From positions 1-24,170 of the forward strand of contig CALGWX010000123.1 in NCBI GenBank assembly GCA_937936215.1: a stretch of DNA of 24,170 bases, given 5' to 3'. This stretch comes from an uncultured Burkholderiaceae bacterium. Its GTDB lineage: Bacteria > Pseudomonadota > Gammaproteobacteria > Burkholderiales > Burkholderiaceae_F. The stretch's first letter is position 1. Every line of letters begins with the position of its first letter. Below the pieces are notes generated by a model. The model saw only the letters and a program-made list of their open reading frames with translations. It had not been told where the DNA came from and did no database searches. Below are positions 16,185 to 24,170 of this stretch, piece by piece. The position numbers and the translations under genes were made by a program.

Positions 16185-17477
16185 TCAGGCAATCCGCTGC
16201 ATGACGGCAGCAAAGAAGCCGTCGGTGCCGTGCTGGTGCGGCAGCATGACGAAGTACGGGGCCGCGCCTTCAAGGCCGGGCATCGTGATGCCCTGGCCGC
16301 GCAAGACTTCGGCGGCCGGCACCGGCTCGAAGCCCGCCTGCGCCGCGAGGAAGCGCTCGGCGACGACCTGGTTTTCCTCGGCCAGCAGCGAACAGGTGGC
16401 GTACACCAGCCGGCCGCCACGCTTGACCAGTCGTGCCGCGGCCGCGAGCAGCCGGTGCTGAAGCTCGTTGACGCGCGCCAGCTCGCGCTCGTCGAAGCGC
16501 CATTTGAGATCGGGGTTGCGGCGCCAGGTGCCGCTGCCCGAGCACGGCGCATCGACGAGCACGCGGTCGATCTTGCCGGCCAGCCGTTTCACGCGCGGGT
16601 CGTTCTCGCTGGCGATCGCCGCCGGGTGCACGTTCGACAGCCCGCTTCGCTTCAGCCGCGGCGCCAGCCCCGCCAATCGACGCGCGTGCACGTCGAAGGC
16701 ATAGATGCGTCCCGTGGACCGCATCAGGCTGCCCAGGGCCAGCGTCTTGCCGCCGGCGCCGGCGCAGAAGTCCACCACCATCTCGCCGCGCCGCGGCGCC
16801 ACCAGGTGCGCGATCAACTGGCTGCCCTCGTCCTGCACCTCGATGGCGCCGTGCTGGTACAGCGGCCACCGCGTCAGGCCCGGCTTTTCGAGCAGGCGAA
16901 TGCCTTCCGGCGAGTACGGCGTCGGCTGCGCGCGCAGCGGCGCGTGCTCGCGGGAGGCCGAGCGCAGCTCGGCCAGCACCTCGTCGCGGCGCGCGCGCAC
17001 CGTGTTCACGCGCAGGTCGAGCGGCGCGGGCTCGACGAGCGCCGCCAGCAGCGCCTCGGCGTCAGCGTACTGGCCGCTGATGCGCTGATACAGCCACGTC
17101 GGCACCTCGGCCTGCACCGCGCGCGGTGCCGAATCCAGCCGCACCGCCAGCGCGTGGCGCACGGCGCGCTCGTCCTGGCGCAGCGCCCGCGGGTCGAGCG
17201 ACTCGATGCCATGCTGCCGCGCCAGCGTGACCAGCGCCGCTAGGCGGGGCGCGCGCTCGGGGATGGCCGGCTGCATCATCCAGCGCAGGCTCGCCAGCCG
17301 GCGCAGGGCGAAGAACACCGCCTCGGCGATCAGCCCCCGCTCGCGCTGGCCGAGCTTGGGGTGCTGCTTGAAGAAGCGGGACATGACGGCGTCGGCCGGC
17401 GCGTCGAAGCGCAGCACCTGCGCCAGCAGCTGCGCCAGCGGTTCGACGACGATGGACGTCAGCCGCGGGCCATTCAT
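16185..17477 (-). CDS. RsmB/NOP-family SAM-dependent RNA (cytosine-5) methyltransferase
   Basis: A 430-residue class I methyltransferase of the RsmB/Nop2 family that makes m5C in RNA. Seen are SAM motif I DFCAGAGGKTL (236-246), motif IV DAPCSGSGTWRRNPD (309-323) with Cys312, and motif VI ATCSL (360-364) with catalytic Cys362; the two-cysteine layout is characteristic. The N-terminal about 140 residues are helical and only loosely like the NusB-type domain of RsmB. The true rsmB usually lies beside fmt, so this copy next to purN may be a paralogue with a different RNA target; I therefore give no symbol. The ATG overlaps the purN stop by four bases (ATGA), indicating translational coupling. Confidence 0.9.
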   Translation of the reverse strand: MNGPRLTSIVVEPLAQLLAQVLRFDAPADAVMSRFFKQHPKLGQRERGLIAEAVFFALRRLASLRWMMQPAIPERAPRLAALVTLARQHGIESLDPRALRQDERAVRHALAVRLDSAPRAVQAEVPTWLYQRISGQYADAEALLAALVEPAPLDLRVNTVRARRDEVLAELRSASREHAPLRAQPTPYSPEGIRLLEKPGLTRWPLYQHGAIEVQDEGSQLIAHLVAPRRGEMVVDFCAGAGGKTLALGSLMRSTGRIYAFDVHARRLAGLAPRLKRSGLSNVHPAAIASENDPRVKRLAGKIDRVLVDAPCSGSGTWRRNPDLKWRFDERELARVNELQHRLLAAAARLVKRGGRLVYATCSLLAEENQVVAERFLAAQAGFEPVPAAEVLRGQGITMPGLEGAAPYFVMLPHQHGTDGFFAAVMQRIA

Positions 17478-18121
17478 CCGAGCAGCGCCAGCGACTCGCC
17501 CGGCAGGTCGCGCACCTGAACGCGGCCATCAACCAACGCGATCCGGCCCTCGCAGAGCCAGCGCACGCAACGCGGCAGCAGCACGTGCTCGCGGCCGAGC
17601 ACCCGTGCGGCGAGGGTCTCCTCGCTGTCGCCGGGAAGCACCGGCACCGCCGCCTGGGCGATGATCACGCCGCCGTCGATCACGTCGGAGACGAAATGCA
17701 CCGTGGCGCCGTGCACCCGCACGCCGGCAGCGAGTGCCTGTCGGTGCGTGGCCAACCCTGGGAAAGCGGGCAGCAGCGAGGGATGGATGTTGATCAATCG
17801 CCCTTGGTAGCGGGCGACGAAGGCGCGCGTCAGCACCCGCATGAAGCCGGCCAGCACCACGAGGTCCGCCGTGTGCGCATCGATCGCTTCGGCGAGCGCG
17901 GCGTCGAAGCCCTCGCGGCTGGAAAACCGCGTGTGCTCGATCACCTGGGTGGCCACCCCGTGGGCCGCGGCAATCGCCAGCCCGGCGGCGTCGGCGCGGT
18001 TGCTGATCACCGCGACCACCTCTGCGGGCACCGCGACTCGCCAGCGCTCGGCCGAGGCCGCCTGCAGAATCGCTGCCAGGTTGCTGCCGCGGCCGGAGAT
18101 CAGGCAGACGATGCGCTTCAT
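17474..18121 (-). CDS. purN: phosphoribosylglycinamide formyltransferase PurN
   Basis: Transfers a formyl group from 10-formyl-THF to GAR, the third step of purine synthesis. The 215-residue protein begins MKRIVCLISGRGSNLAAIL with the phosphate-binding GRGSN. Catalytic residues are Asn111 and His113 (INIHPSLLPAFPG) and Asp149 (SDVIDGGVII), matching the E. coli triad Asn106/His108/Asp144. The formyl-THF pocket VVLAGFMRVL is present. It is divergent from ribF (107-base gap) and overlaps the methyltransferase gene by four bases. A TAGACT hexamer (18136-18131) sits so close to the ATG that a near-leaderless mRNA is conceivable, but this is weak. Confidence 0.96.
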   Translation of the reverse strand: MKRIVCLISGRGSNLAAILQAASAERWRVAVPAEVVAVISNRADAAGLAIAAAHGVATQVIEHTRFSSREGFDAALAEAIDAHTADLVVLAGFMRVLTRAFVARYQGRLINIHPSLLPAFPGLATHRQALAAGVRVHGATVHFVSDVIDGGVIIAQAAVPVLPGDSEETLAARVLGREHVLLPRCVRWLCEGRIALVDGRVQVRDLPGESLALLG

Positions 18122-18194
18122 GGCGCGCGAAGTCTACGCGCCACGCCCTGCCTCGACCCGAGCCGTGCAGGCCCTCGCGGCGAAGGCGCGTTCG

Positions 18195-18200
18195 TATAAT
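18195..18200 (+). promoter_or_regulatory. -10 element for ribF
   Basis: A consensus TATAAT, 34 bases upstream of the ribF ATG, in the context CGTATAATTCGCGCC. The context is nearly identical to the ileS -10 region. No good -35 is visible. Confidence 0.6.
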
Positions 18201-18228
18201 TCGCGCCGCTTTCACCGCCCCCGAAACG

Positions 18229-19170
18229 ATGAAGATCCTGCGCGGCAGTGCGCGCCGCAATGACCGCGCGCCGGTTGCGCTGGCGATCGGCAATTTCGAC
18301 GGCGTACACCGCGGCCACCAGGCGCTGCTGGCGCAACTGGTCGATGCCTCGCGCCGGCACGGCCTGATCCCGGCGGTGCTCACCTTCGAGCCGCACCCGC
18401 GCGAGTTCTTCACGCCGGCGAGCGCCCCGGCGCGGGTGGCCAACCTACGCGACAAGATCTCGGCGCTGGCCGCCGCCGGGGTTGAGCGCGTCTTCATCCA
18501 GCACTTCAACCAGCGCTTCGCCGCGCAAAGCCCAGAACGGTTCGTCGACGACGTGCTGGTCGCCGGGCTGAACGCCCGCTGCCTACTGGTGGGCGACGAC
18601 TTCCGCTTCGGCGCGCGCCGCGCCGGCGACACCGAGTTGCTGCGGCGGCTGGGCGCCACGCGCGGTTACATCGTCGAGCAGCTGAAGACCGTCGAGCAGG
18701 GCGGCGTGCGCGTCTCCAGCTCGGAGGTGCGTGAGGCGCTGGCCGCCGGCGACCTCGACCACGCCGCGGCGCTGCTTGGCCGGCCTTATGCCATCTCCGG
18801 CCGCGTGCTGCACGGGCGCAAGCTCGGCCGCGAGATCGGCTTTCCGACGCTGAACCTGCGCCTGGCGCATCGGCGGCCCGCCGCGCACGGCATCTTCGCC
18901 GTGCGCGTGCATGGCCTCGGCGACCATCCCCGCCCCGGCGTGGCCAGCATCGGGCTGCGGCCGACGGTCGAGAACGACGGCCGCTGGCTGCTCGAGGTGC
19001 ATCTGTTCGACTTTGCGCAGCAGGTCTACGGCAAGCTGGTGCGGGTAGAACTGGTGCGCAAGCTGCGCGACGAGACCAAGTACGAGTCGCTGCAGGCGCT
19101 GACGCACGCCATCCGCAACGACGCTCAGGCCGCGCGCGCGGTGCTTTCCGGGACGGCGCTGCTTCCCTGA
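18229..19170 (+). CDS. ribF: bifunctional riboflavin kinase / FAD synthetase
   Basis: Makes FMN from riboflavin and FAD from FMN. The 313-residue protein has an N-terminal nucleotidyltransferase-fold FAD synthetase domain with GNFDGVHRGH (21-30), the FEPHPREFF motif, VGDDFRFG and the RVSSSEVR (161-168) version of the ISSTxxR motif. The C-terminal riboflavin kinase domain (about 185-305) has GFPTLNL (204-210) with the PTxN metal site, and HGIFAVRV. Length is normal. The gene begins the ribF-ileS-lspA-coaBC series, but 182 bases and a separate promoter-like -10 separate it from ileS. No clear Shine-Dalgarno precedes the ATG, which sits only about 22 bases from the expected transcription start. 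Confidence 0.96.
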   Translation: MKILRGSARRNDRAPVALAIGNFDGVHRGHQALLAQLVDASRRHGLIPAVLTFEPHPREFFTPASAPARVANLRDKISALAAAGVERVFIQHFNQRFAAQSPERFVDDVLVAGLNARCLLVGDDFRFGARRAGDTELLRRLGATRGYIVEQLKTVEQGGVRVSSSEVREALAAGDLDHAAALLGRPYAISGRVLHGRKLGREIGFPTLNLRLAHRRPAAHGIFAVRVHGLGDHPRPGVASIGLRPTVENDGRWLLEVHLFDFAQQVYGKLVRVELVRKLRDETKYESLQALTHAIRNDAQAARAVLSGTALLP

Positions 19171-19295
19171 TGGCCCTTGGCGCGACGCCCTGCGCCGCTG
19201 TCGGGCGTTCGCGGTGGCCGCAACGTCGCGCGCTGCGGCCTCGACTGCACGCATGGCGCGTCGGGCTCGCCGCCGGCCGCCACGCGCGCGATCCG

Positions 19296-19301
19296 TACAA
19301 T
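19296..19301 (+). promoter_or_regulatory. -10 element for ileS
   Basis: TACAAT, 57 bases upstream of the ileS ATG, in the context CGTACAATTCGCGCC. No T-box-like leader or other riboswitch was recognised in the 182-base gap. Confidence 0.55.
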
Positions 19302-19352
19302 TCGCGCCTCTCGCAACGACCTTGAAGAGCCCGAGGGGGCCAAGGAGCACCG

Positions 19353-22247
19353 ATGGCTGACGCCGACAAGCCGGCGAAGGGCAAGCCGCCCGCCGACCCC
19401 GCCAGCAAGAAGTACCCGCTGAATCTCCCCGACACGCCGTTTCCGATGCGCGGCGACCTGCCCAAGCGCGAGCCGGGCTGGGTCGCCGACTGGGAGCGGC
19501 GCGACGTGTATGGCGCGATCCGCGCCGCGCGCAAAGGGGCGCCGAAGTTCATCCTGCACGACGGCCCGCCGTACGCCAACAGCGAGATCCACCTCGGCAC
19601 GGCGGTGAACAAGATCCTGAAGGACATCGTCGTCAAGACGCGCTCGATGGCCGGTTTCGACGCGGTGTACGTCCCCGGCTGGGACTGCCACGGCATGCCG
19701 ATCGAGATCCACATCGAGAAGAAGTTCGGCAAGCATCTTCCGCGCGCCGAGGTGCAGGCCAAGGCGCGCGCGCACGCCACCGAGCAGATCGCGCTGCAGA
19801 TGAAGGGCTTCAAGCGGCTGGGCGTGCTGGCGGACTGGAAGAATCCTTACCAGACGATGAACTTCAAGGCCGAGGCCGACGAGATCCGCACCCTGGGCCG
19901 GATGATGGAGCGCGGCTTCGTCTACCGCGGGCTGAAGCCGGTCAACTGGTGCTTCGACTGCAACTCGGCGCTCGCCGAGGCCGAGGTCGAGTACATCGAC
20001 AAGAAGACGCCGGCGATCGACGTGGCGTTTCCGCTCGCCGCCGAGGACAACGAGCGGGTCGCGGCGGCCTTCGGCGTGGCGGCGCTGGGCAAGCCGACCT
20101 TCACCGCGATCTGGACCACCACCCCGTGGACGATCCCGGCCAACCAGGCGCTGAACTTCCACCCCGAGTTCACCTACGCGCTGGTCGACTGCGGCGACCG
20201 GCTGTTGATCCTGGCGGAATCCCTGGTCGAATCCTGCCTGCAGCGCTACGGGCTGAAGGGCCGCAGCATCGCGCAATGCGCCGGCAAGGCGCTGGAACTC
20301 GTGCGCTTTCGCCACCCCTTGGCCAGCCTGCATGCCGGCTACGACCGTTTCTCGCCGGTCTACCTCGGCGACTACGTCACCGCCGATGCCGGCACCGGCA
20401 TCGTGCATTCGTCACCCGCCTACGGCGTGGAGGACTTCGACTCGTGCAAGTCCTACGGGATGGCGAACGACGAGATCCTCAACCCGGTGCAGGGCGACGG
20501 CCGCTACGCGCCGGAGTTTCCCCTCTTCGGCGGACAGAAGATCTGGGACGCCAACCCGAAGATCGTCGACGCCCTGCGCGTGGCCGGCAGCCTGCTGCAC
20601 GCCGAGCAGCAGACGCACTCCTACATGCACTGCTGGCGGCACACGACGCCGCTGATCTACCGCGCCGCCAGCCAGTGGTTCGTGCGCATGGACGGTGCCA
20701 CGCGCGAGACCGCCGGCGTGATGCAGACCGAGACCGTCGGCGAGACGCTGCGGCAGACCGCACTGCGCGCGATCGAGGCCACCGCGTTCTACCCCGCGTG
20801 GGGCAAGGCGCGTCTGCACGGGATGATCGCCAACCGGCCCGACTGGTGCATCTCGCGCCAGCGCAACTGGGGCGTGCCGCTGCCGTTTTTCCTGCACAAG
20901 GCCACCGGTGAGCTGCACCCGCGCACGCTGGAACTGCTCGAACTCGCGGCGCAGAAGGTCGAGCAGGGCGGGGTCGAGGCGTGGAGCCGGTCCACTGCCG
21001 AGGACTTCCTGCCGCCGGACGAGGCGTCGCAGTACGAGAAGGTCAACGACATCCTCGACGTCTGGTTCGACTCCGGCTCGACCCACCGCACGGTGATGCG
21101 CGGCTCGCACGCGGCCGAGCTCGCCTACCCGGCCGACCTGTATCTCGAAGGCTCCGACCAGCACCGCGGCTGGTTCCACTCGTCGCTGCTGATCGGGGCG
21201 GCGCTCGACGGCCGCGCACCCTATAAGGCGCTGCTCACCCACGGCTTCACCGTCGATGCGCAAGGCCGCAAGATGAGCAAGTCGCTCGGCAACGGCATCG
21301 ACCCGCAGGAGCTCGCCGACAAGCTGGGCGCGGAGATCATGCGGCTTTGGGTGGCGTCGACCGACTACTCGGGCGAGATGTCGATCGGCGACGAGATCCT
21401 CAAGCGCGTCGTCGAAAGCTACCGCCGCATCCGCAACACGCTGCGCTTCCTGCTCGCCAACACCAGCGACTTCGACATCGCCCGCGACGCGGTGCCGGTG
21501 GAGAGCCTGCTGGAGATCGACCGCTACGCGCTGGCGCTCACCGCGCAGATGCAGGCCGAGGTGCTGGAGTGCTGCCAGCGCTACGAGTTCCACCCGGTCA
21601 TCGCGCGGCTGCAGACCTTCTGCTCTGAGGACCTCGGCGCCTTCTACCTCGACATCCTGAAGGACCGCCTTTACACCACGGCCGCCGACTCGCACGCGCG
21701 CCGTTCGGCGCAGACGGCGCTGTGGCACATCACCGCGAGCCTGCTGCGGCTGATGGCGCCGTATCTTTCCTTCACCGCCGAGGAGGCATTCGCGGTGTTT
21801 TCGCCGAACGCCGCCGGCACGATCTTCACCGAGGTCTATCACGAGCTGCCCGGCGTGGCGGGCCACGAGGCGCTGCTGGAAAAGTGGAGCCGCATCCGCG
21901 CCGTGCGCGCCGACGTGCTGAAAGCGATCGAGGCGCAGCGCGAGGCCGGGAAGATTGGCTCGTCGCTGCAGGCGGAGGTCGACCTGCACCTTGCCGGCGA
22001 CCGCCACGCGCTGGTCGCAACGCTGGGCGACGACCTGCGCTTCGTGCTGATTACCAGCCGCGCCACCCTGCACCGGGCCGCCAGCGAGGCGGAGGAGAAA
22101 ATCGTCGTGACGCCGTCGCCGCACGCCCAGTGCGACCGCTGCTGGCACTGGCGCGCCGACGTCGGCGCCGACGCCGGCCACCCGACGCTGTGCGGCCGCT
22201 GCGTGGCGAACCTGTTCGGCGCCGGCGAACCGCGCGCGGCGGCGTGA
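19353..22247 (+). CDS. ileS: isoleucyl-tRNA synthetase
   Basis: Charges tRNA-Ile with isoleucine. The 964-residue class I enzyme has the catalytic N-terminus HDGPPYAN followed by the HIGH-equivalent His80-Leu-Gly-Thr83 (HLGT), PGWDCHGMPIE, the GLKPVNWCFDC region, an editing domain containing TTPWTIPANQALNFHP and GTGIVHSSPAYGVEDF, KMSKS at 640-644 (RKMSKSLGNGIDP), an anticodon-binding helical domain, and a C-terminal zinc finger Cys927-x2-Cys930 ... Cys947-x2-Cys950. This is the bacterial (IleS1) type, normal in length. The unusual point is Thr in place of the second His of HIGH. The ATG follows AAGGAG, a strong ribosome site. lspA lies 124 bases downstream. Confidence 0.97.
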   Translation: MADADKPAKGKPPADPASKKYPLNLPDTPFPMRGDLPKREPGWVADWERRDVYGAIRAARKGAPKFILHDGPPYANSEIHLGTAVNKILKDIVVKTRSMAGFDAVYVPGWDCHGMPIEIHIEKKFGKHLPRAEVQAKARAHATEQIALQMKGFKRLGVLADWKNPYQTMNFKAEADEIRTLGRMMERGFVYRGLKPVNWCFDCNSALAEAEVEYIDKKTPAIDVAFPLAAEDNERVAAAFGVAALGKPTFTAIWTTTPWTIPANQALNFHPEFTYALVDCGDRLLILAESLVESCLQRYGLKGRSIAQCAGKALELVRFRHPLASLHAGYDRFSPVYLGDYVTADAGTGIVHSSPAYGVEDFDSCKSYGMANDEILNPVQGDGRYAPEFPLFGGQKIWDANPKIVDALRVAGSLLHAEQQTHSYMHCWRHTTPLIYRAASQWFVRMDGATRETAGVMQTETVGETLRQTALRAIEATAFYPAWGKARLHGMIANRPDWCISRQRNWGVPLPFFLHKATGELHPRTLELLELAAQKVEQGGVEAWSRSTAEDFLPPDEASQYEKVNDILDVWFDSGSTHRTVMRGSHAAELAYPADLYLEGSDQHRGWFHSSLLIGAALDGRAPYKALLTHGFTVDAQGRKMSKSLGNGIDPQELADKLGAEIMRLWVASTDYSGEMSIGDEILKRVVESYRRIRNTLRFLLANTSDFDIARDAVPVESLLEIDRYALALTAQMQAEVLECCQRYEFHPVIARLQTFCSEDLGAFYLDILKDRLYTTAADSHARRSAQTALWHITASLLRLMAPYLSFTAEEAFAVFSPNAAGTIFTEVYHELPGVAGHEALLEKWSRIRAVRADVLKAIEAQREAGKIGSSLQAEVDLHLAGDRHALVATLGDDLRFVLITSRATLHRAASEAEEKIVVTPSPHAQCDRCWHWRADVGADAGHPTLCGRCVANLFGAGEPRAAA

Positions 22248-22361
22248 CGGATAATGACGAGGGCCATGCCCGCGGCCCGCAGCGAGCCGCCCTTGCCGCA
22301 CGCGCCGTGGCGCCTCTGGCAGCGCGCCGCCAGACCGTGAAGCACGCTGCGCCCACCCGCC

Positions 22362-22366
22362 GGAGG
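22362..22366 (+). promoter_or_regulatory. ribosome-binding site deciding the lspA start
   Basis: GGAGG lies 5 bases before the ATG at 22372 but only 2 before an adjacent in-frame GTG at 22369, so the ATG is preferred. Confidence 0.7.
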
Positions 22367-22371
22367 CGGTG

Positions 22372-22869
22372 ATGCCGAGCAACCGCAAGACCTGGTGGCA
22401 GAAGCTCGCGCCGTGGCTGGCGTTGGCGGTGCTGATCGTCGCCGTCGATCAGTTGACCAAGCTGGCCATTGAGCGGGTGTTCAACTATGGTGACGTGCGC
22501 CCGGTCACCGGCTTCTTCAACCTCGTGCTCACCTACAACAAGGGGGCGGCGTTCTCTTTTCTCGCCGGCGCCTCCGGCTGGCAGAAGCAGTTCCTGATCG
22601 GCATCGCCGCGGCCGCCTCCGTCGTCATCGTCTACCTGCTGGCAAGGCACGGCACGCAAAAACTGTTCTCGCTCGCCCTCGCCCTGATCCTGGGAGGGGC
22701 GATCGGCAACGTGATCGACCGCATTGCCCACGGCCACGTGATCGACTTCCTCGACTTTCACTGGCGCGGCTGGCACTGGCCGGCATTCAACGTCGCCGAC
22801 TCGGCCATCGTCTGCGGCGCGGCGCTGCTCATCATCGACGAGCTGCGGCGCGTGCGGCGGTCGAAGTGA
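22372..22869 (+). CDS. lspA: lipoprotein signal peptidase (signal peptidase II)
   Basis: An inner-membrane aspartyl protease that removes the signal peptide from diacylglyceryl-prolipoproteins. The 165-residue product shows the expected four hydrophobic segments (about 12-26, 72-91, 98-113, 142-155), the conserved VDQLTK (25-30) and YNKGAAFSFL, and the two catalytic aspartates in GNVIDRIAHG (Asp116) and FNVADSAI (Asp143). It is the usual downstream neighbour of ileS. The 124-base gap before it contains only a 28-codon open frame with no recognisable product. Confidence 0.96.
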   Translation: MPSNRKTWWQKLAPWLALAVLIVAVDQLTKLAIERVFNYGDVRPVTGFFNLVLTYNKGAAFSFLAGASGWQKQFLIGIAAAASVVIVYLLARHGTQKLFSLALALILGGAIGNVIDRIAHGHVIDFLDFHWRGWHWPAFNVADSAIVCGAALLIIDELRRVRRSK

Positions 22870-22991
22870 CGTCCGTGTGCAACGGCTGCGGCGGCGGCGC
22901 CGGCGATGCCCCGCGTTTCGGCGCGGAATCCGGCCCGCGCGACGCGTTGCACGCCGACGCCGGTTTCGACGGCATCGCGGTGCGCCGTGGA

Positions 22992-22997
22992 TATACT
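22992..22997 (+). promoter_or_regulatory. -10 element for coaBC
   Basis: TATACT, 62 bases upstream of the coaBC ATG, in the 184-base gap after lspA. ACGGCA at 22969-22974 is a poor -35 at 17 bases. Confidence 0.45.
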
Positions 22998-23053
22998 GAA
23001 TCGCAGCCTTCGGCTCCCCACGACGACCTCGTCTTCCTGGCCCGCCGCTCCCG

Positions 23054-24170
23054 ATGAACCTGCAAGGCAAGCGTCTCGTCATCGGCATGACCGGCGGCAT
23101 CGCCGCCTACAAGGTCTGCGAGCTGGTGCGCCGCCTCCAGGACGAAGGAGCGCGCGTGCGCGTGGTGATGACGAAGTCGGCGCAGGAGTTCGTCACCGCC
23201 ACCGCGATGCAGGCGCTCTCCGGCCAGCCGGTGGCCACCGACCAGTGGGAGGCGGAAGGCGCCGCAGTGGCCAACGCCATGCCGCACATCGAGCTGTCGC
23301 GCGAGGCCGACGCGATCGTCGTGGCGCCGTGCACCGCCAATTTCATCGCCAAGCTGGCGCATGGGCTGGCCGACGACCTGCTCTCGACGCTGGCGCTGGC
23401 GCGCCGCGCCTCGCCGCCCTGCCCGCTGCTGGTGGCGCCGGCGATGAACGTCGAGATGTGGAACCACCCGGCCACGCAGCGCAACGTGGCGGCGATCCGC
23501 GCCGACGGCGTCACGGTGCTCGGTCCTGCCAGCGGCAGCCAGGCCTGCGGCGAGACGGGTGAGGGCAGGATGCTCGAGCCGCACGAGCTGCTCGAGGATC
23601 TGATCGCCTTTTTCCAGCCCAAGCTGCTCGACGGCCGCCGCGTGCTGATCACCGCTGGCCCCACCTTCGAGCCGATCGACCCGGTGCGCGGCATCACCAA
23701 CCTCTCCTCCGGCAAGATGGGCTTCGCGCTGGCCCGCGCCGCGCGCGAGGCCGGCGCCAAGGTCACGCTGGTGGCCGGCCCCTCGGCGCTGGCCACGCCG
23801 CGCGGCGTGCGCCGCATCGACGTGCTGACTGCGCGCGAGATGTTCGACGCCGTGATGGGCTACGCCAACCGCGCCGAGGTCTTCATCGCCGTGGCGGCGG
23901 TGGCCGACTGGCGGGTGGCCAATGCCAGTGCGCAGAAGCTCAAGAAGGACGCGCAGGCGACACCGCCGGCGCTCCGGTTCGAACCCAACCCGGACATCCT
24001 GGCCACGGTGGCGGCGCTGCCGGGCGCGCCGCTGTGCGTCGGTTTCGCCGCCGAAAGCGAGAACGTCATCGCCAACGCGCAGGCGAAGCTGCGTTCCAAG
24101 GGCGCGGCGCTGATCGTCGCCAACGCCGTGCAGCAGGCCTTCGCCAGCGATGAGGCGGAAGTGCATCTGG
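23054..24170 (+). CDS. coaBC: bifunctional phosphopantothenoylcysteine decarboxylase / phosphopantothenate-cysteine ligase (partial, 3' end outside window)
   Basis: Catalyses two steps of coenzyme A synthesis: CoaB joins cysteine to 4'-phosphopantothenate and CoaC decarboxylates the product to 4'-phosphopantetheine. The first 372 codons are present; the gene runs off the right edge. The N-terminal flavoprotein CoaC domain has GMTGGIAAYK (11-20), catalytic His78 (MPHIELS), APAMNVEMW (128-136, with Asn132) and Cys165 in the substrate flap GSQACGE. The CoaB domain begins near LDGRRVLITAGPT and shows DPVRGITNLSSGKMG, AAVADWR and KLKK, with the expected nucleotide-binding residues. The start MNLQGKRLVIG is the normal family N-terminus. 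dut usually follows in related genomes but is outside the window. Confidence 0.96.
   Translation, partial: MNLQGKRLVIGMTGGIAAYKVCELVRRLQDEGARVRVVMTKSAQEFVTATAMQALSGQPVATDQWEAEGAAVANAMPHIELSREADAIVVAPCTANFIAKLAHGLADDLLSTLALARRASPPCPLLVAPAMNVEMWNHPATQRNVAAIRADGVTVLGPASGSQACGETGEGRMLEPHELLEDLIAFFQPKLLDGRRVLITAGPTFEPIDPVRGITNLSSGKMGFALARAAREAGAKVTLVAGPSALATPRGVRRIDVLTAREMFDAVMGYANRAEVFIAVAAVADWRVANASAQKLKKDAQATPPALRFEPNPDILATVAALPGAPLCVGFAAESENVIANAQAKLRSKGAALIVANAVQQAFASDEAEVHL

Noticed and set aside
22254..22340. A 28-codon open frame between ileS and lspA.
   Set aside because: No ribosome site or recognisable product; such length is expected by chance at this GC content.

Overview
The window is about 24 kb of dense, GC-rich chromosomal DNA carrying core housekeeping genes. 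Gene content and order (rpsU-yqeY-dnaG-rpoD divergent from tsaD; ribF-ileS-lspA-coaBC; a sigma-70 with a long Ala/Lys/Pro-rich N-terminal extension) point to a betaproteobacterium, probably Burkholderiales or Rhodocyclales. This is inference from family knowledge; no species can be named. No prophage, CRISPR array, toxin-antitoxin or defence genes were seen.

Layout. 1-654 (minus): 5' part of a PLP-dependent D-cysteine desulfhydrase/ACC deaminase-family gene. 832-2217 (minus): RhlE-type DEAD-box RNA helicase. 2253-2331 (minus): tRNA with CAU anticodon, read as tRNA-Ile2, with an unusual D-loop. 2367-7516 (minus): the macromolecular-synthesis operon in the order rpsU, yqeY, dnaG, rpoD, with an internal terminator after rpsU and a likely TTG start for dnaG. 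tsaD is divergent at 7727. 8748-11108 (minus): a cluster xerD, ybaK, plsY. 11381-13381 (minus): a secreted chalcone-isomerase-fold protein, then fkpB-ispH overlapping by one base. radC is divergent from fkpB, followed by rpmB-rpmG and a very strong bidirectional terminator. Then, on minus, an acyl desaturase and purN overlapping an RsmB-like RNA methyltransferase. From 18229 on, plus strand: ribF, ileS, lspA and a coaBC cut by the window edge.

How the genes work together: they cover translation (S21, L28, L33, IleRS, t6A synthesis, Cys-tRNA(Pro) editing, a tRNA read as Ile2), transcription and replication initiation (sigma-70, primase), membrane lipid (PlsY, desaturase, IspH), cofactors (RibF, CoaBC), purine synthesis (PurN), lipoprotein maturation (LspA) and chromosome dimer resolution (XerD).

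The most notable unexplained structure is a pair of unrelated, non-coding, MITE-like inverted-repeat elements inside the xerD-ybaK-plsY cluster. One (9378-9700) sits at the ybaK stop codon just upstream of plsY. The other (11109-11285) is inserted exactly at the xerD start codon and is flanked by a perfect 5-bp duplication, GTCAT, that contains the ATG. A second point is an isoleucyl-tRNA synthetase whose HIGH signature reads HLGT.
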